From assembly GCA_900618065.1 (NCBI GenBank), contig UYIL01000003.1:1550001-1614000 (forward strand): a stretch of 64,000 nt of DNA, given 5' to 3'. The first letter of the stretch is position 1. Each line of letters starts with the position of its first letter. Positions 45,741-55,223 of this stretch are shown here, piece by piece. The stretch comes from Streptococcus thermophilus (lineage in GTDB: Bacteria; Actinomycetota; Actinomycetes; Mycobacteriales; Mycobacteriaceae). The translations under genes and the position numbers were made by a program. Below the pieces are notes generated by a model. It saw only the letters and a program-made list of their open reading frames with translations, made no database searches and was not told the DNA's origin.

Positions 45741-46370
45741 ATGTCGTTTCAGCAAAAAGAACGCGAGAAGCTCGCCGAACTCATGCTCGAGCTCGGCCCC
45801 GACGCCCCGACTTTGTGCGAGGGCTGGACTACCTATGACCTAGCAGCCCACCTGTTCATCCGCGAGCACCGCACGCACCTCGCGGGTGGATACGTCGTAT
45901 CGGCCCTCAAGGACCTGACTCGATCTGCGCAGGAGAAAGTCAAGCAGCAAGAGTCGTATGAGCACTTGGTCAACGAGTGGGCGGCGGGACCACCGCTGCA
46001 CATCAAGCCTCTGGACAGTTTCATGAACGTCTCCGAGAACTTCATCCACCACGAGGACGTGCGTCGCGGTTCCGGCACAGTAGAACCGCGCGAGTTCTCC
46101 CGCGCTGTCGAGACGAAGCTGATGGGCGCAGCCAAAATGATGGGGAAGATGGCCTTGACGTCCTCCGACGTGCCGGTGGTGCTCACCCCGCCGAACCACC
46201 CGCCCGTCACGCTCGGCGGCAAGCGAGGAGTCACCGAGCAGGGTGACCACGTCGTGCGCGTCAAAGGCGACCCTGGAGAACTCCTGCTGTGGGTCACTGG
46301 CCGTGACGCGGTCAAGGTCGACATTGAGGGTGACCAGGCCGACATTAAGGAAGTCAAGCGCCAGTTCTAG
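45741..46370 (+). CDS. TIGR03085-type metal-binding protein (DinB/MDMPI-like)
   Basis: 209-aa protein of an actinobacterial family related to mycothiol-dependent maleylpyruvate isomerase and DinB helical bundles. CEGWTTYDLAAHLFIREHR and FIHHEDVRRG supply the histidines expected for a metal site. In this family a thiol-transferase link to mycothiol is proposed but unproven. I start at ATG 45741, supported by TAGGCT upstream; the frame is open back to 45648 inside the previous gene. Confidence 0.82.
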   Translation: MSFQQKEREKLAELMLELGPDAPTLCEGWTTYDLAAHLFIREHRTHLAGGYVVSALKDLTRSAQEKVKQQESYEHLVNEWAAGPPLHIKPLDSFMNVSENFIHHEDVRRGSGTVEPREFSRAVETKLMGAAKMMGKMALTSSDVPVVLTPPNHPPVTLGGKRGVTEQGDHVVRVKGDPGELLLWVTGRDAVKVDIEGDQADIKEVKRQF

Positions 46371-46449
46371 GTTCTAGACTTGACGAAAATCTCTACCACG
46401 GAATCGGTGAAACCGGTGTGGCATATGTGACTTGAGGTGCGTTGCCCAT

Positions 46450-46455
46450 TAGAGT
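46450..46455 (+). promoter_or_regulatory. Candidate -10 of a leaderless ftsK transcript
   Basis: TAGAGT ends 7 bases before the ATG at 46463; no ribosome site is present. Confidence 0.45.
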
Positions 46456-46462
46456 GGTGACC

Positions 46463-49400
46463 ATGTCTGTCACCAGTACCCAGCGCCGCGGCGGCGCGCG
46501 CGACACCGGCGGAACCCGCCCGTACCGCGGCCGCTCTACGACCGATTCCACCGGCTCTACACGTGCAGCCGACACCGCCAACGAGCGAGTCGGCTCTGCT
46601 GTCGGCGCCGTCGGGCGTGGGCTGGGCAATGCTGCCCGCGAAGCCACGAATTCGTTCCGGGCTGTCGGCGGCGCAGCGAACGGCGGCCGCGGACGCAAGC
46701 GCCGGGACGAGAACTTGCTTGAGGGCGATCAGCCCACCACCGGCCGGGGTTCCCGCACCTTGACCCCGGAAGAGGCTTACGCAGACGAGACAACCGCGAA
46801 ACCGGTTCGGCGCAAACGCGCGCAGCGCGACACCGGTTCTGCGACGGAACGTGCGGACGAATCCAACCCGACCGACACCGATTACGCTGATGGCGGCGTG
46901 GAGGTCAACGGCAGGCGCGTTGATGCTATCGGCCTTGTGCTCATCGGCTTGGCGGCGATCCTCGGCGCATCGGTGTGGATGGACATCGCCGGCCCGGTCG
47001 GGGCGGCTATCGCGAACGGTACCCACTGGGTCATTGGTGCCGGCGCACTTGTGCTACCCGTGATCCTTGTCTGCATTGCTATCGCGATCATGCTTCGCCT
47101 GGGTTCGAATGCATCCGAGCGTGCACACAGTGGTCTGGGTCTGACCATCATTGGCATCTGCATGCTCGGCCTGATCCACATCTTCGCTGGCACACCCGAG
47201 ACGTGGGAAGGCCGCCGCATTGCCGGCGGCGCGCTCGGCGCATTCGTCGGCGGGCCGCTGAGCGCAGGCTTTAGCCCTTACGTCGCTGTGCCACTGCTCA
47301 TTCTCGTCATCGTGTACGCCGCGCTGCTGGCCACGGGTATCACGGTGCGTGAATCCTTCGACTACATTCGCGCGTTGTTCCGCAGCATCGCCGACAACGC
47401 CCGCACGCCGGATCCGCAAGACGACCTTGCCGAGGATGACATGTACGGCCATGTCGAGAACGACCTCGACGACATCGCTGACGGCCGTCCACGCCGCCCG
47501 CGTGCGTCCAGCGCTCGCGTTGAGCCCACGCTTTTCGACGTCCCGACCGACAATGACCGCACCGACCACGCCGACCGCGACAACGCTTCCGCAAGCCACA
47601 CCCAGGTGCTGGAACCGCAAGCAGAGAAACCGCGCAACAAGCGCTCGACCCGCAAGAAGGTTTCGGTTGCGCCGACTACCGTCGACGACGACACCGACAC
47701 CGGCGTTGACGATGCAGACGCAGACCACGCAGATGCCGCCAACGCAGACCCTGTCGCGCAGTCGCGCGAGCAAATGCGTCAGGCGATCATCGCCCGCTCC
47801 GGCATCGACGCGTCGGCCGTTCCGGCATCGACGCCGAACTCGGAAAAGGAGAAGGCGAAGTCCGGCCGGGCCGACAAGGGTGAGGCTGCTGAACAGCCGA
47901 AGGCGCGTGAGCCGGAGACGTGGTCGCAGACCGATTACACGGTGCCGTCGACAAGCTTGCTCGTAGCAGGCCAAGCTCCGAAAACGCGCACCGAAGCTAA
48001 TGACCGGATGATCGAGGCGATCACTGACGTCTTCGAAGAGTTCAACGTCGACGCGCGCGTGACCGGGTTCTCGCGCGGACCGACAGTCACGCGCTACGAG
48101 GTCGAGCTCGGCCCCGGTGTGAAGGTCTCTAAGATCACCAACCTGCAATCCAACCTGGCCTACGCCGTGGCAACGGATAATGTCCGTCTGCTCACCCCGA
48201 TCCCCGGCAAGTCCGCCGTGGGTATTGAGGTCCCCAACGCCGACCGCGAGATGGTCCGCCTGCGCGACGTGCTTGAAGCGCCGAGCGTGCGCGGCGACCA
48301 CGACCCGATGCTCATCGGCCTGGGCAAGAACATCGAAGGCGACTTTGTGTCCGCATCGGTGCAGAAGATGCCGCACCTGCTGGTGGCCGGTTCGACCGGT
48401 TCCGGTAAATCGGCGTTCGTGAACTCGATGCTGGTGTCGCTGCTGACGCGCGCGACGCCGGAAGAAGTCCGCCTCATTCTCGTCGACCCGAAGATGGTCG
48501 AACTGACCCCGTACGAGGGCATCCCGCACCTGATTACCCCGATCATCACGCAGCCGAAGAAGGCCGCCGCCGCGCTCCAGTGGCTCGTCGAGGAGATGGA
48601 GCAGCGCTACATGGACATGAAGTCCGCGCGCGTGCGCCACATCAAGGACTTCAACAAGAAGGTCCGCTCCGGTGAGCTGCAGGCCCCTCCGGGCTCGGAG
48701 CGCGAGATGCGCCCGTATCCGCTCATCATCTGCGTTGTCGACGAGCTCGCTGACCTGATGATGACTGCGCCGAAGGAGATCGAGGATTCCATCGTCCGTA
48801 TCACCCAGAAGGCCCGCGCGGCGGGTATCCACTTGGTGCTGGCCACGCAGCGTCCGTCTGTCGATGTGGTCACCGGCCTGATCAAGACGAACGTCCCGTC
48901 GCGCCTCGCCTTTGCGACATCTTCGCTGACCGACTCCCGCGTCATCCTCGACCAGGGCGGCGCCGAAAAGCTCATCGGCATGGGCGACGGCCTGTTCATC
49001 CCGCAGGGTGCGGGCAAGCCGCAGCGTCTCCAGGGTGCGTTCGTGTCCGACGAGGAGATCCAGGCCGTTGTCGACGCCGTCAAGGAGCAGGGCGAACCGC
49101 ACTACACCGAGGGTGTCACCGAGGAGAAGGCCGCCGAGAAGAAGGACATTGACGAGGAGATCGGCAAGGACATGGACGACCTCCTCGAGGCCGTCGAACT
49201 TGTGGTCACCTCCCAGCTCGGCTCCACGTCCATGCTGCAGCGCAAACTGCGCATCGGATTCGCCAAGGCAGGTCGCCTCATGGATCTCATGGAGACCCGC
49301 GGCGTCGTCGGCCCGTCCGAGGGCTCAAAGGCCCGCGAAGTGCTGGTCAAGCCGGAAGAGCTGGACACCATCTTGTGGATGATCAAGGGTGCAGATCCGG

Positions 49401-49564
49401 CAGACGCGCCCAAAGAAGTGCTTGACGACGCCTCCGACCCCGCCGACAACGCACTTGCTCCCGATGGAGCGGACGATACCGATGGCGCGGTGCTGTCCTC
49501 CGGTTCCGACGACGACACGAAAACTGTCAAGGCCACCTACAACCCGTCCGGCGGAGCGTTCTAG
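46463..49564 (+). CDS. ftsK: DNA translocase FtsK
   Basis: Septal DNA pump that clears chromosome ends during division. 1033 aa from ATG 46463. An N-terminal basic and disordered part (1-150) leads to four membrane helices (about 155-310), an acidic low-complexity linker (320-500), the motor with Walker A GSTGSGKS (K649) and Walker [15 protein letters not shown], and a C-terminal gamma winged helix ([21 protein letters not shown]) that reads KOPS-like DNA sites. A longer start at 46442 overlaps the predicted -10. Confidence 0.96.
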   Translation: MSVTSTQRRGGARDTGGTRPYRGRSTTDSTGSTRAADTANERVGSAVGAVGRGLGNAAREATNSFRAVGGAANGGRGRKRRDENLLEGDQPTTGRGSRTLTPEEAYADETTAKPVRRKRAQRDTGSATERADESNPTDTDYADGGVEVNGRRVDAIGLVLIGLAAILGASVWMDIAGPVGAAIANGTHWVIGAGALVLPVILVCIAIAIMLRLGSNASERAHSGLGLTIIGICMLGLIHIFAGTPETWEGRRIAGGALGAFVGGPLSAGFSPYVAVPLLILVIVYAALLATGITVRESFDYIRALFRSIADNARTPDPQDDLAEDDMYGHVENDLDDIADGRPRRPRASSARVEPTLFDVPTDNDRTDHADRDNASASHTQVLEPQAEKPRNKRSTRKKVSVAPTTVDDDTDTGVDDADADHADAANADPVAQSREQMRQAIIARSGIDASAVPASTPNSEKEKAKSGRADKGEAAEQPKAREPETWSQTDYTVPSTSLLVAGQAPKTRTEANDRMIEAITDVFEEFNVDARVTGFSRGPTVTRYEVELGPGVKVSKITNLQSNLAYAVATDNVRLLTPIPGKSAVGIEVPNADREMVRLRDVLEAPSVRGDHDPMLIGLGKNIEGDFVSASVQKMPHLLVAGSTGSGKSAFVNSMLVSLLTRATPEEVRLILVDPKMVELTPYEGIPHLITPIITQPKKAAAALQWLVEEMEQRYMDMKSARVRHIKDFNKKVRSGELQAPPGSEREMRPYPLIICVVDELADLMMTAPKEIEDSIVRITQKARAAGIHLVLATQRPSVDVVTGLIKTNVPSRLAFATSSLTDSRVILDQGGAEKLIGMGDGLFIPQGAGKPQRLQGAFVSDEEIQAVVDAVKEQGEPHYTEGVTEEKAAEKKDIDEEIGKDMDDLLEAVELVVTSQLGSTSMLQRKLRIGFAKAGRLMDLMETRGVVGPSEGSKAREVLVKPEELDTILWMIKGADPADAPKEVLDDASDPADNALAPDGADDTDGAVLSSGSDDDTKTVKATYNPSGGAF

Positions 49565-49630
49565 CAAGCGGACCGCCCCACGCGCCGATGGTGCGTGTTC
49601 AGGTGCAGAGGTGTAGTGTTTCCATCCGTT

Positions 49631-49776
49631 GGAGGGGAGTACCCCAAAAGCACCTTGGATCGTCAACACGGTTCGACGGGCGGCCGCATGGTCGCGCGTT
49701 GCCCGGTCCAGGCGGCCCGCCGTCGCAATGCGCAGGTGGGGGAGACCTCCGGTCCGTACCCGTTTTGACCGGAGGT
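49631..49776 (+). ncRNA. yybP-ykoY (manganese) riboswitch candidate controlling terC
   Basis: The leader of the TerC gene carries the two conserved purine-rich loops of this class, GGGGAGTA near the 5' side (49634) and GGGGGAGACC near the 3' side (about 49738), joined by GC-rich paired arms. The last part folds as ACCTCCGGTC / GACCGGAGGT (49745-49776), which buries the GGAGGT ribosome site of terC, so translation control is likely. yybP-ykoY aptamers upstream of TerC-family exporters are well known. Exact 5' end is estimated; TAGTGT at 49614-49619 could be the -10. Confidence 0.82.
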
Positions 49777-49782
49777 CACTTT

Positions 49783-50958
49783 ATGCACGTCCCTTTGTGG
49801 ATCTGGCTTGTCACGTCGGCAGTCATCCTCGGCTTCTTCATCTTTGACTTCGTCTCCCACGTCCGCACCCCGCACGAGCCCTCCATGAAGGAATCCGGTG
49901 GATGGGCAGCGTTCTACATGACCATGGCGGCGATCTTCGGCGGCATTGTCTGGTGGCAGTGGGACGCCGAGCACGGTGTGCAATTCTTCACCGGTTACAT
50001 CACCGAGCTGTCGCTGTCGGTGGATAACCTCTTCGTCTTTGCGCTGATCATGGGCGCATTCAAGATTCCGCGGGCGTACCAGCAGAAAGTGCTGCTCATC
50101 GGTATCGTCATGGCGCTGGTCTTCCGCCTGATCTTCATTCTGCTGGGCGCTGTGATCATCTCGGCGTGGTCGTGGGTGTTCTACATCTTCGCCGCGTTCC
50201 TGCTCTACACGGCGATCAAGCTGGTGTACGACGAGGCCACCGATCAACCGGAGACCGACCCGAATGACATGCTGGTGGTCAAGACGCTACGCAAGGCTAT
50301 TCCGGTGACGCAGTCCTACCACGGCGACAAGCTCATGTCTGTCACCGAGGCGGGTAAAAAGGCTGTCACCCCGCTGTTCGTGGCCCTGCTGGCGATCGGC
50401 TTCATCGACGTGATGTTCGCCTTCGACTCCATTCCGGCCATCTTCGGCATCACCACCGAGCCGTTCCTGGTCTTCACCGCAAACGCTTTCGCGCTGCTCG
50501 GATTGCGCCAGCTGTACTTCCTGCTCAACGGTCTGCTGGACAAGCTGGTGTACCTGCCGTACGGCCTAGCCGTGGTGCTGGGGTTCATCGGCGTCAAGCT
50601 TTTGCTCCACGCCCTGCATGAAAATAACCTGCCGTTCATCAACGGCGGCGAAGGATTCGCGGTACCCGAGATTGGCACTGTCACCTCGCTCGTTGTGATT
50701 GTCGGTGTGCTGGTCATCACCGCCATCGCCTCCCTGATCAAAGAACGCCAGATGGTCAAGAACGGCGAGAAGGACCCGAACGGGCCACAGTTCCACATTG
50801 ATTACGACGACCACGGCAACCGCCGCAAGGTCGACAACGACGGCAACCACCTCGAGTGGATCGACGACCCGGCGACCTCCGGCAAGGGCGACCACACTGC
50901 CACCGGAAACCGCGAGACCGACCACCTCGATGTCGCCCGCGGCGGTAAAAAGGACTAG
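49783..50958 (+). CDS. terC: TerC family integral membrane protein, probable Mn2+ exporter
   Basis: 391 aa with about nine hydrophobic helices. The family blocks ELSLSVDNLFVFALIMGAFKIP and VMFAFDSIPAIFGITTEPFLVFTAN, with their buried Asp residues, are intact. TerC/Alx proteins export manganese or assist metalation of secreted proteins. The C-terminal ~70 residues are a charged cytoplasmic tail. I use the ATG at 49783 directly after GGAGGT; the frame upstream runs through the riboswitch. Control by manganese is predicted from the leader. Confidence 0.92.
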   Translation: MHVPLWIWLVTSAVILGFFIFDFVSHVRTPHEPSMKESGGWAAFYMTMAAIFGGIVWWQWDAEHGVQFFTGYITELSLSVDNLFVFALIMGAFKIPRAYQQKVLLIGIVMALVFRLIFILLGAVIISAWSWVFYIFAAFLLYTAIKLVYDEATDQPETDPNDMLVVKTLRKAIPVTQSYHGDKLMSVTEAGKKAVTPLFVALLAIGFIDVMFAFDSIPAIFGITTEPFLVFTANAFALLGLRQLYFLLNGLLDKLVYLPYGLAVVLGFIGVKLLLHALHENNLPFINGGEGFAVPEIGTVTSLVVIVGVLVITAIASLIKERQMVKNGEKDPNGPQFHIDYDDHGNRRKVDNDGNHLEWIDDPATSGKGDHTATGNRETDHLDVARGGKKD

Positions 50959-50983
50959 CCGGGCCGAGGTGGGCAAATAAGCG

Positions 50984-51256
50984 CTAGAACGCGTTGATCA
51001 CCGGGTTCCACTCCCGAATTTCCCGGTCGGCCAACGCGCCAGCCTCGGTGTAGGGATCCGCAGCGAGAATCTCATCGAGCGCCTGCTCGTCGCTGACCCG
51101 GAACAGAATCAGCGACTGTGCGTCCCCGTCAAAGGGACCTGCGGCGATGACCGTCCCGTCTTCTTTGAGGGCGGTCATGTAGTCGCGGTGGCGGGGGCGT
51201 GTGGCGTCGATAAGAGTGCGCTCACCGTAGGTGTAGGTCACTGCGTAGTACTTCAT
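50984..51256 (-). CDS. YciI-like family protein
   Basis: 90-aa small protein with the dimeric ferredoxin-like YciI fold: MKYYAVTYTYG, H and D in RPRHRDYMTALKEDG, GPFDGD, and ADPYTEAG with the conserved DP(F/Y). Family members are putative small enzymes of unclear substrate. I start at ATG 51256; TAAACT lies 8 bases upstream, so it may be leaderless. Divergent from pgsA. Confidence 0.87.
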   Translation of the reverse strand: MKYYAVTYTYGERTLIDATRPRHRDYMTALKEDGTVIAAGPFDGDAQSLILFRVSDEQALDEILAADPYTEAGALADREIREWNPVINAF

Positions 51257-51264
51257 AGGCCCCG

Positions 51265-51282
51265 AGTTTAGGGATGTAGGGT
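51265..51282. promoter_or_regulatory. Divergent leaderless -10 pair for yciI and pgsA
   Basis: Minus-strand TAAACT (51270-51265) is 8 bases from the yciI ATG; plus-strand TAGGGT (51277-51282) is 7 bases from the pgsA GTG at 51290. Confidence 0.5.
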
Positions 51283-51289
51283 TAGAACT

Positions 51290-51853
51290 GTGACCGAACC
51301 AGCACCCACACAGTCCAACTGGAACCTGCCCAACATCCTGACGTCGCTGCGCATCCTGTTCACACCCGTGTTCGCGTGGCTGGTGCTCTCCCAGCAGTGG
51401 TGGTGGGCGTTCGCGCTGTTCGTGGTACTCATGATCACCGACAAGCTCGACGGCGACATTGCCCGTTCGCGCGGTCTGATCACGGACTTCGGCAAGATCG
51501 CCGACCCGATCGCCGACAAGGCGCTGATGATCACGGCGCTGGTCACCTTGAACATCGCCAGCAACCTGCCGGTGTGGATCACCGTCGTCATTGTGGTCCG
51601 CGAACTGGGCATCACGTTCTGGCGGATGTGGATGCTGCGCCAAGGCAAGGTGGTTCCGGCATCGAAAGGCGGAAAACTCAAGACCGTCCTGCAGACCATC
51701 GGCGTGGCAATGTACCTGTGCCCGCTGCCCGGCTGGATGGATATCCCGACGCTGGCAGTCATGCTCTTCGCGGTCGTGGTCACCGTGGTCACGGGCGTGC
51801 AGTACCTTATCGACGGCGCACGGGCCAACGCCGCAGGCAAGGCATCCGCATGA
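51290..51853 (+). CDS. pgsA: CDP-diacylglycerol-glycerol-3-phosphate 3-phosphatidyltransferase
   Basis: Makes phosphatidylglycerol phosphate in the membrane. The CDP-alcohol phosphotransferase motif D51-xx-DG-xx-AR-x8-G-xxx-D-xxx-D76 is complete. 187 aa with several helices. GTG start, no ribosome site. The stop overlaps the cinA ATG. The order pgsA-cinA-clgR-pspA matches M. tuberculosis pgsA3-clgR-35kDa antigen. Confidence 0.94.
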   Translation: MTEPAPTQSNWNLPNILTSLRILFTPVFAWLVLSQQWWWAFALFVVLMITDKLDGDIARSRGLITDFGKIADPIADKALMITALVTLNIASNLPVWITVVIVVRELGITFWRMWMLRQGKVVPASKGGKLKTVLQTIGVAMYLCPLPGWMDIPTLAVMLFAVVVTVVTGVQYLIDGARANAAGKASA

Positions 51854-52473
51854 CGCGCTCCCTGGTCCCCAGGATTGAACAGGTCGATGTCGAGCGCAGC
51901 GTCCAGATCCGCGTGGCGGAAGCGCTCGCAGCCGACATCATTGACGCTCTGCGCCGGCGGAAAGAGACCCTGGCACTGTGCGAATCCCTCACAGCCGGCT
52001 TGGCCACCGCGACCGTTGCCTCTGTGCCGGGTGCGTCCGATGTGCTGCGCGGCGGCCTGGTCACCTACGCGACAGACCTGAAGGAAACGCTCGCCGGTGT
52101 GCCCGAGGCGGTGCTGGATCTGCACGGCCCGATCCACTCGGCGACGGCACGCCACATGGCGCGCGGAGCGAGAACAGCGTGCGGCGCCGACTGGGGCGTG
52201 GCGCTCACCGGTGTCGCAGGGCCAGATAGCCAAGATGACCACCCTGTCGGCGAGGTGTACGTGGCGGTGTCGGGGCCGCGGCGCACGGCAGGGACGAGAG
52301 CCGCCGGCATCCTCGCCCTCGACTACCCGAATGCGGTACGGTACGCACTCGTCCCGTGGTCGGCGACTCCGCAGCGGGTCGTGGCAGGACAACGCCAGCA
52401 GATCCGGGAAAACTCCGTGCTCGCCGCGATGTTCGCGATGAGCTATGAAATTGCTGCAGCAGGCAAGCGCTAG
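51850..52473 (+). CDS. cinA: CinA C-terminal-domain protein (nicotinamide-nucleotide amidase)
   Basis: 207 aa. The CinA-C amidase domain covers most of it: ALCESLTAGLATATVASVPGASDVLRGG, VTYATDLKETLAGVP and ALTGVAGPDSQDDHPVGEVYVAV, with the catalytic Ser in the ESLTAG block. Deamidates NMN in relatives. It lacks the N-terminal COG1058 domain, as in many actinobacteria. ATG 51850 is coupled to pgsA (ATGA). Confidence 0.9.
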   Translation: MTRSLVPRIEQVDVERSVQIRVAEALAADIIDALRRRKETLALCESLTAGLATATVASVPGASDVLRGGLVTYATDLKETLAGVPEAVLDLHGPIHSATARHMARGARTACGADWGVALTGVAGPDSQDDHPVGEVYVAVSGPRRTAGTRAAGILALDYPNAVRYALVPWSATPQRVVAGQRQQIRENSVLAAMFAMSYEIAAAGKR

Positions 52474-52490
52474 ACTGTCGGCAACACAAC

Positions 52491-52520
52491 GGGAACAATA
52501 TCTGCCGACCAACCGTTGAA
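52491..52520 (+). promoter_or_regulatory. Sigma-H-type (ECF) promoter of clgR
   Basis: GGGAAC (52491-52496) and CGTTGAA (52514-52520) are 17 bases apart, matching the corynebacterial SigH consensus GGAA-N-GTT. Transcription would start about the ATG at 52528, giving a leaderless stress transcript. SigH control of clgR is known in C. glutamicum. Confidence 0.6.
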
Positions 52521-52527
52521 TAACACG

Positions 52528-52890
52528 ATGGCAACTACAACAACGCTCAAGTACCAGCCCGCACCTGCTGCTCCGGTGGAGCAGCCCGCGGCGACGACAC
52601 GCGTCCGCGAACCGCTGCTGCGTGAGGCGCTCGGCATGTCGCTGCGCGCATTCCGCGCGGACAAGGGAGTGACCCTGCGCGAACTGGCCACCCAGGCGCG
52701 CGTGTCCCCGGGCTACCTGTCCGAGCTCGAGCGCGGCCGCAAGGAAGTCTCGTCCGAGCTCCTCGCCTCGGTGTGCCTCGCCCTGGATACCACCGTGTCC
52801 GATTTGCTGCTTGAAGCTGCGGCGAACTTGTCGCTGCAGGCGATGGCCGACGAACTGGCCCACACCCCACCCGCTGCCGCCGAGGTCTAA
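52528..52890 (+). CDS. clgR: ClgR, XRE-family activator of Clp protease and stress genes
   Basis: DNA-binding regulator of clpP1P2, clpC and, in mycobacteria, the pspA system. The helix-turn-helix is TLRELATQARVSPGYLSELERGRKEVSSE (about residues 48-76). The C-terminus ends with short aliphatic and acidic sequence (NLSLQAMADELAHTPPAAAEV), which in relatives is a Clp degradation signal. ATG 52528 (120 aa) fits the predicted sigma-H promoter; a TTG at 52516 is also in frame. Follows cinA after 54 bases. Confidence 0.88.
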   Translation: MATTTTLKYQPAPAAPVEQPAATTRVREPLLREALGMSLRAFRADKGVTLRELATQARVSPGYLSELERGRKEVSSELLASVCLALDTTVSDLLLEAAANLSLQAMADELAHTPPAAAEV

Positions 52891-52963
52891 GCGCAGGCAG
52901 CGCACCACGTGCCTGTCCGTTGCGTTCTCCCGCGCACTGTCGGTCCCACTCGGCTACCATGTA

Positions 52964-52990
52964 GGCGTTAAAGAATCTTTAGACAACGCC
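52964..52990. repeat. Inverted repeat in the pspA leader
   Basis: GGCGTT and AACGCC flank a small palindrome (TTAAAGAATCTTTA), 20 bases before the pspA start. It could be an operator or an RNA hairpin. TACCAT at 52955-52960 may be the -10. Confidence 0.4.
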
Positions 52991-53010
52991 CCAGAAAGGC
53001 TCGATCACCC

Positions 53011-53892
53011 ATGGCTAACCCGTTCACCAAGTTCTGGAACTACCTCATGGCCCTCTTCGACAACAAGATCGAGGAGAACGCAGACCCGAAGATCCAGATC
53101 GAGCAGGCGATTGGTGAAGCCCAGCGCCAGCACCAGGCCCTGAGCCAGCAGGCTGCCGCTGTGATCGGCAACCAGCGTCAGCTGGAGATGCAGCTCAACC
53201 GCCGTCTGGCGGACGTGGAGAAGCTGCAGGCGAACACCAAGCAGGCGCTGCAGCTGTCCGACAAGGCCCGCTCCGAGGGCGACATGCAGAAGGCCACCGA
53301 GTACGAGAACGCCGCTGAGGCTTTTGCCGCACAGCTGGTCACTGCGGAGCAGGGCGTAGAGGACACCAAGGCCCTCCACGACCAGGCGCTGCAGCAGGCG
53401 CAGCAGGCCAAGCAGGCTGTCGAGCGTAACTCCATGCAGCTCCAGCAGCAGGTCGCTGAGCGCTCGAAGCTGCTCTCCCAGCTGGAGCAGGCCAAGATGC
53501 AGGAGAAGGTCGCAGAATCCCTGCAGTCGATGAACTCCATCACCGGCGGCAACCAGCCGAACCTGGATCAGGTCCGCGAGAAGATCGAGCGCCGCTACTC
53601 CAACGCGCTCGGCCAGGCGGAGCTGGCGCAGAACTCCGTTCAGGGCCGCATGGCTGAGGTCGAGCAGGCGGGCATCCAGATGGCCGGCCACTCCCGCCTG
53701 GAGCAGATCCGTGCAGAGATGGGTGGCGGCGCCATCGAGTCCGGCCAGTCTCAGCAGGCTCTGCCGCAGGCGAACCAGGCACCGAGCCAGCAGCAGCAGG
53801 CTCAGGGCGGTTACCAGTCCAACACCAGCGCGCCAGATGTTTCTAGCGACGCTGTCGCAGAGCGCATGCGTGAGCTGCGCGGCGAGCACTAG
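53011..53892 (+). CDS. pspA: PspA/IM30 envelope-stress protein
   Basis: 293 aa, predicted coiled coil over residues 25-220 (rich in Gln, Ala and Glu), with the PspA N-terminal amphipathic start [24 protein letters not shown]. It corresponds to the mycobacterial 35-kDa antigen PspA, which coats damaged membrane. The last ~60 residues are a Gln-rich tail. AGAAAGG precedes the ATG. Directly downstream of clgR, its known activator in M. tuberculosis. Confidence 0.93.
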   Translation: MANPFTKFWNYLMALFDNKIEENADPKIQIEQAIGEAQRQHQALSQQAAAVIGNQRQLEMQLNRRLADVEKLQANTKQALQLSDKARSEGDMQKATEYENAAEAFAAQLVTAEQGVEDTKALHDQALQQAQQAKQAVERNSMQLQQQVAERSKLLSQLEQAKMQEKVAESLQSMNSITGGNQPNLDQVREKIERRYSNALGQAELAQNSVQGRMAEVEQAGIQMAGHSRLEQIRAEMGGGAIESGQSQQALPQANQAPSQQQQAQGGYQSNTSAPDVSSDAVAERMRELRGEH

Positions 53893-53910
53893 GAGCGCAC
53901 GTCGGGGGCG

Positions 53911-54528
53911 CTAGTCTACGGCGCCTCGCGCCATGAGCGCCTCTCCCGTGAGTTGAGCGCGGCGAATGCTGCGGATCACCAGCGGAGTCCCGAAAGCCAG
54001 GAGCGACGTATTCGCGCCCCTGGCTTTTCGCGCGTCTAGGGATTCGTTGGCGGTGTTGAACAGCAGCGGGATCTGACGGATGGTCAGGGCGATAGCCAGG
54101 CTGATCGTGTCCACCGGCACCCCGATGCGCGCGAGCGGCGCCATGTTCGATTCGAGGGCCTCCATGAGTTCCTCGATGGTGGTCGTCAGGGTCAGCAACG
54201 TGGCCGCCATGAAGGTGGCAACCAGCCCGACCAAGGTGGTGAGCATGTTCATCCACCCGTTCTGCCACCACATGAATGCGCCGAGGAACGCCATGATCGG
54301 CAGGACTGGGGCGACTTGCCGCCATGCTGTGTCCACCGGAATGCCGGCAATGGCGTAGAGGCCGAAGACGCCCGCAAGGACACCCAGCGCATGCCACGGC
54401 TGGGTGGGCAGCCACACCACGAGGATGATGAACACGATGAGCGCGACGAACTTCGCAGTTGGGGGCGCGCGGTGCAGCAGCGTGTCGCCGGGCACGTAAA
54501 CACCGAGCGGGAGTTCTCGCAGCCTCAT
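53911..54528 (-). CDS. bioN: Biotin ECF transporter T component
   Basis: 205-aa membrane protein (EcfT): helices at about 25-65, 70-90 and 95-115, then the coupling-helix motifs ARKARG and RSIRRAQLTGEALMARG near the C-terminus. It couples the ATPase BioM to the binding protein BioY. ATG overlaps the bioM stop (ATGA). Last gene of bioY-bioM-bioN. Confidence 0.9.
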   Translation of the reverse strand: MRLRELPLGVYVPGDTLLHRAPPTAKFVALIVFIILVVWLPTQPWHALGVLAGVFGLYAIAGIPVDTAWRQVAPVLPIMAFLGAFMWWQNGWMNMLTTLVGLVATFMAATLLTLTTTIEELMEALESNMAPLARIGVPVDTISLAIALTIRQIPLLFNTANESLDARKARGANTSLLAFGTPLVIRSIRRAQLTGEALMARGAVD

Positions 54529-55214
54529 TGCGTGCGCTCCATCAAATCGCGGTAGAACGCGACCGCGTCAGCGGGAGAGCCGTCGTAGACGAGCTCACTG
54601 TCGTTGATGCACAGCACGCGGTCGAAGTTGTCGAGCATCTCTAGGTCATGCGTGACGACGATCAACTGCTGGTCCAACCCCTCCAACTCCCGAATAATCC
54701 GGCGCCGGTTACGCAGGTCCAGCAGGGTGGTTGGTTCGTCCGCAATGATCGTCTCCGGTTCGATGACGAGCACCGCGGCTAGCGCGAGCATCTGTTTCTC
54801 GCCGCCGGAGAGGGTGTGGGGCGAGTTTTCGGCGCGGTCGCCGAGCTGGAAACGCTCCAGCATCTCGTCGACCCGGGCATTGACCTCCTGTTTGGGCAGT
54901 TTGAACCGGCGCAGAGAGAAGGCGATGTCGTCGCGGACCCGCGGCATGACAATCTGGGCTTCGGCGTCGGAGAAGATGAACCCTACCCGGCGGCGGATGT
55001 CTTTGCCGTGGGAGTGGGTGGCTAGGCCGTCGTAAAGCACGGCACCTGATGTCGGCTCAATGAGACCGTTGACCATGCGCACCAACGTCGATTTGCCGGA
55101 GCCGTTGGAGCCGATGATGCCGATGCGCTGCTCAGACAGCTCGAGGGACAGCGGCTGCAGAATGACCGCGCCGTCATAGGCGACGGACGCGCGGTCGAAC
55201 GTGATTGTGGGCAC
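54525..55214 (-). CDS. bioM: Biotin ECF transporter ATPase
   Basis: 229-aa ABC ATPase: Walker A GSNGSGKST at 35-43, Q-loop region FSDAEAQI, signature LSGGEKQML, Walker B TIIADEPT and switch His in VVTHDLE. GTG start 9 bases after the bioY stop. Powers biotin uptake with BioN and BioY. Confidence 0.92.
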   Translation of the reverse strand: MPTITFDRASVAYDGAVILQPLSLELSEQRIGIIGSNGSGKSTLVRMVNGLIEPTSGAVLYDGLATHSHGKDIRRRVGFIFSDAEAQIVMPRVRDDIAFSLRRFKLPKQEVNARVDEMLERFQLGDRAENSPHTLSGGEKQMLALAAVLVIEPETIIADEPTTLLDLRNRRRIIRELEGLDQQLIVVTHDLEMLDNFDRVLCINDSELVYDGSPADAVAFYRDLMERTQ

Positions 55215-55223
55215 GGCGCACGC

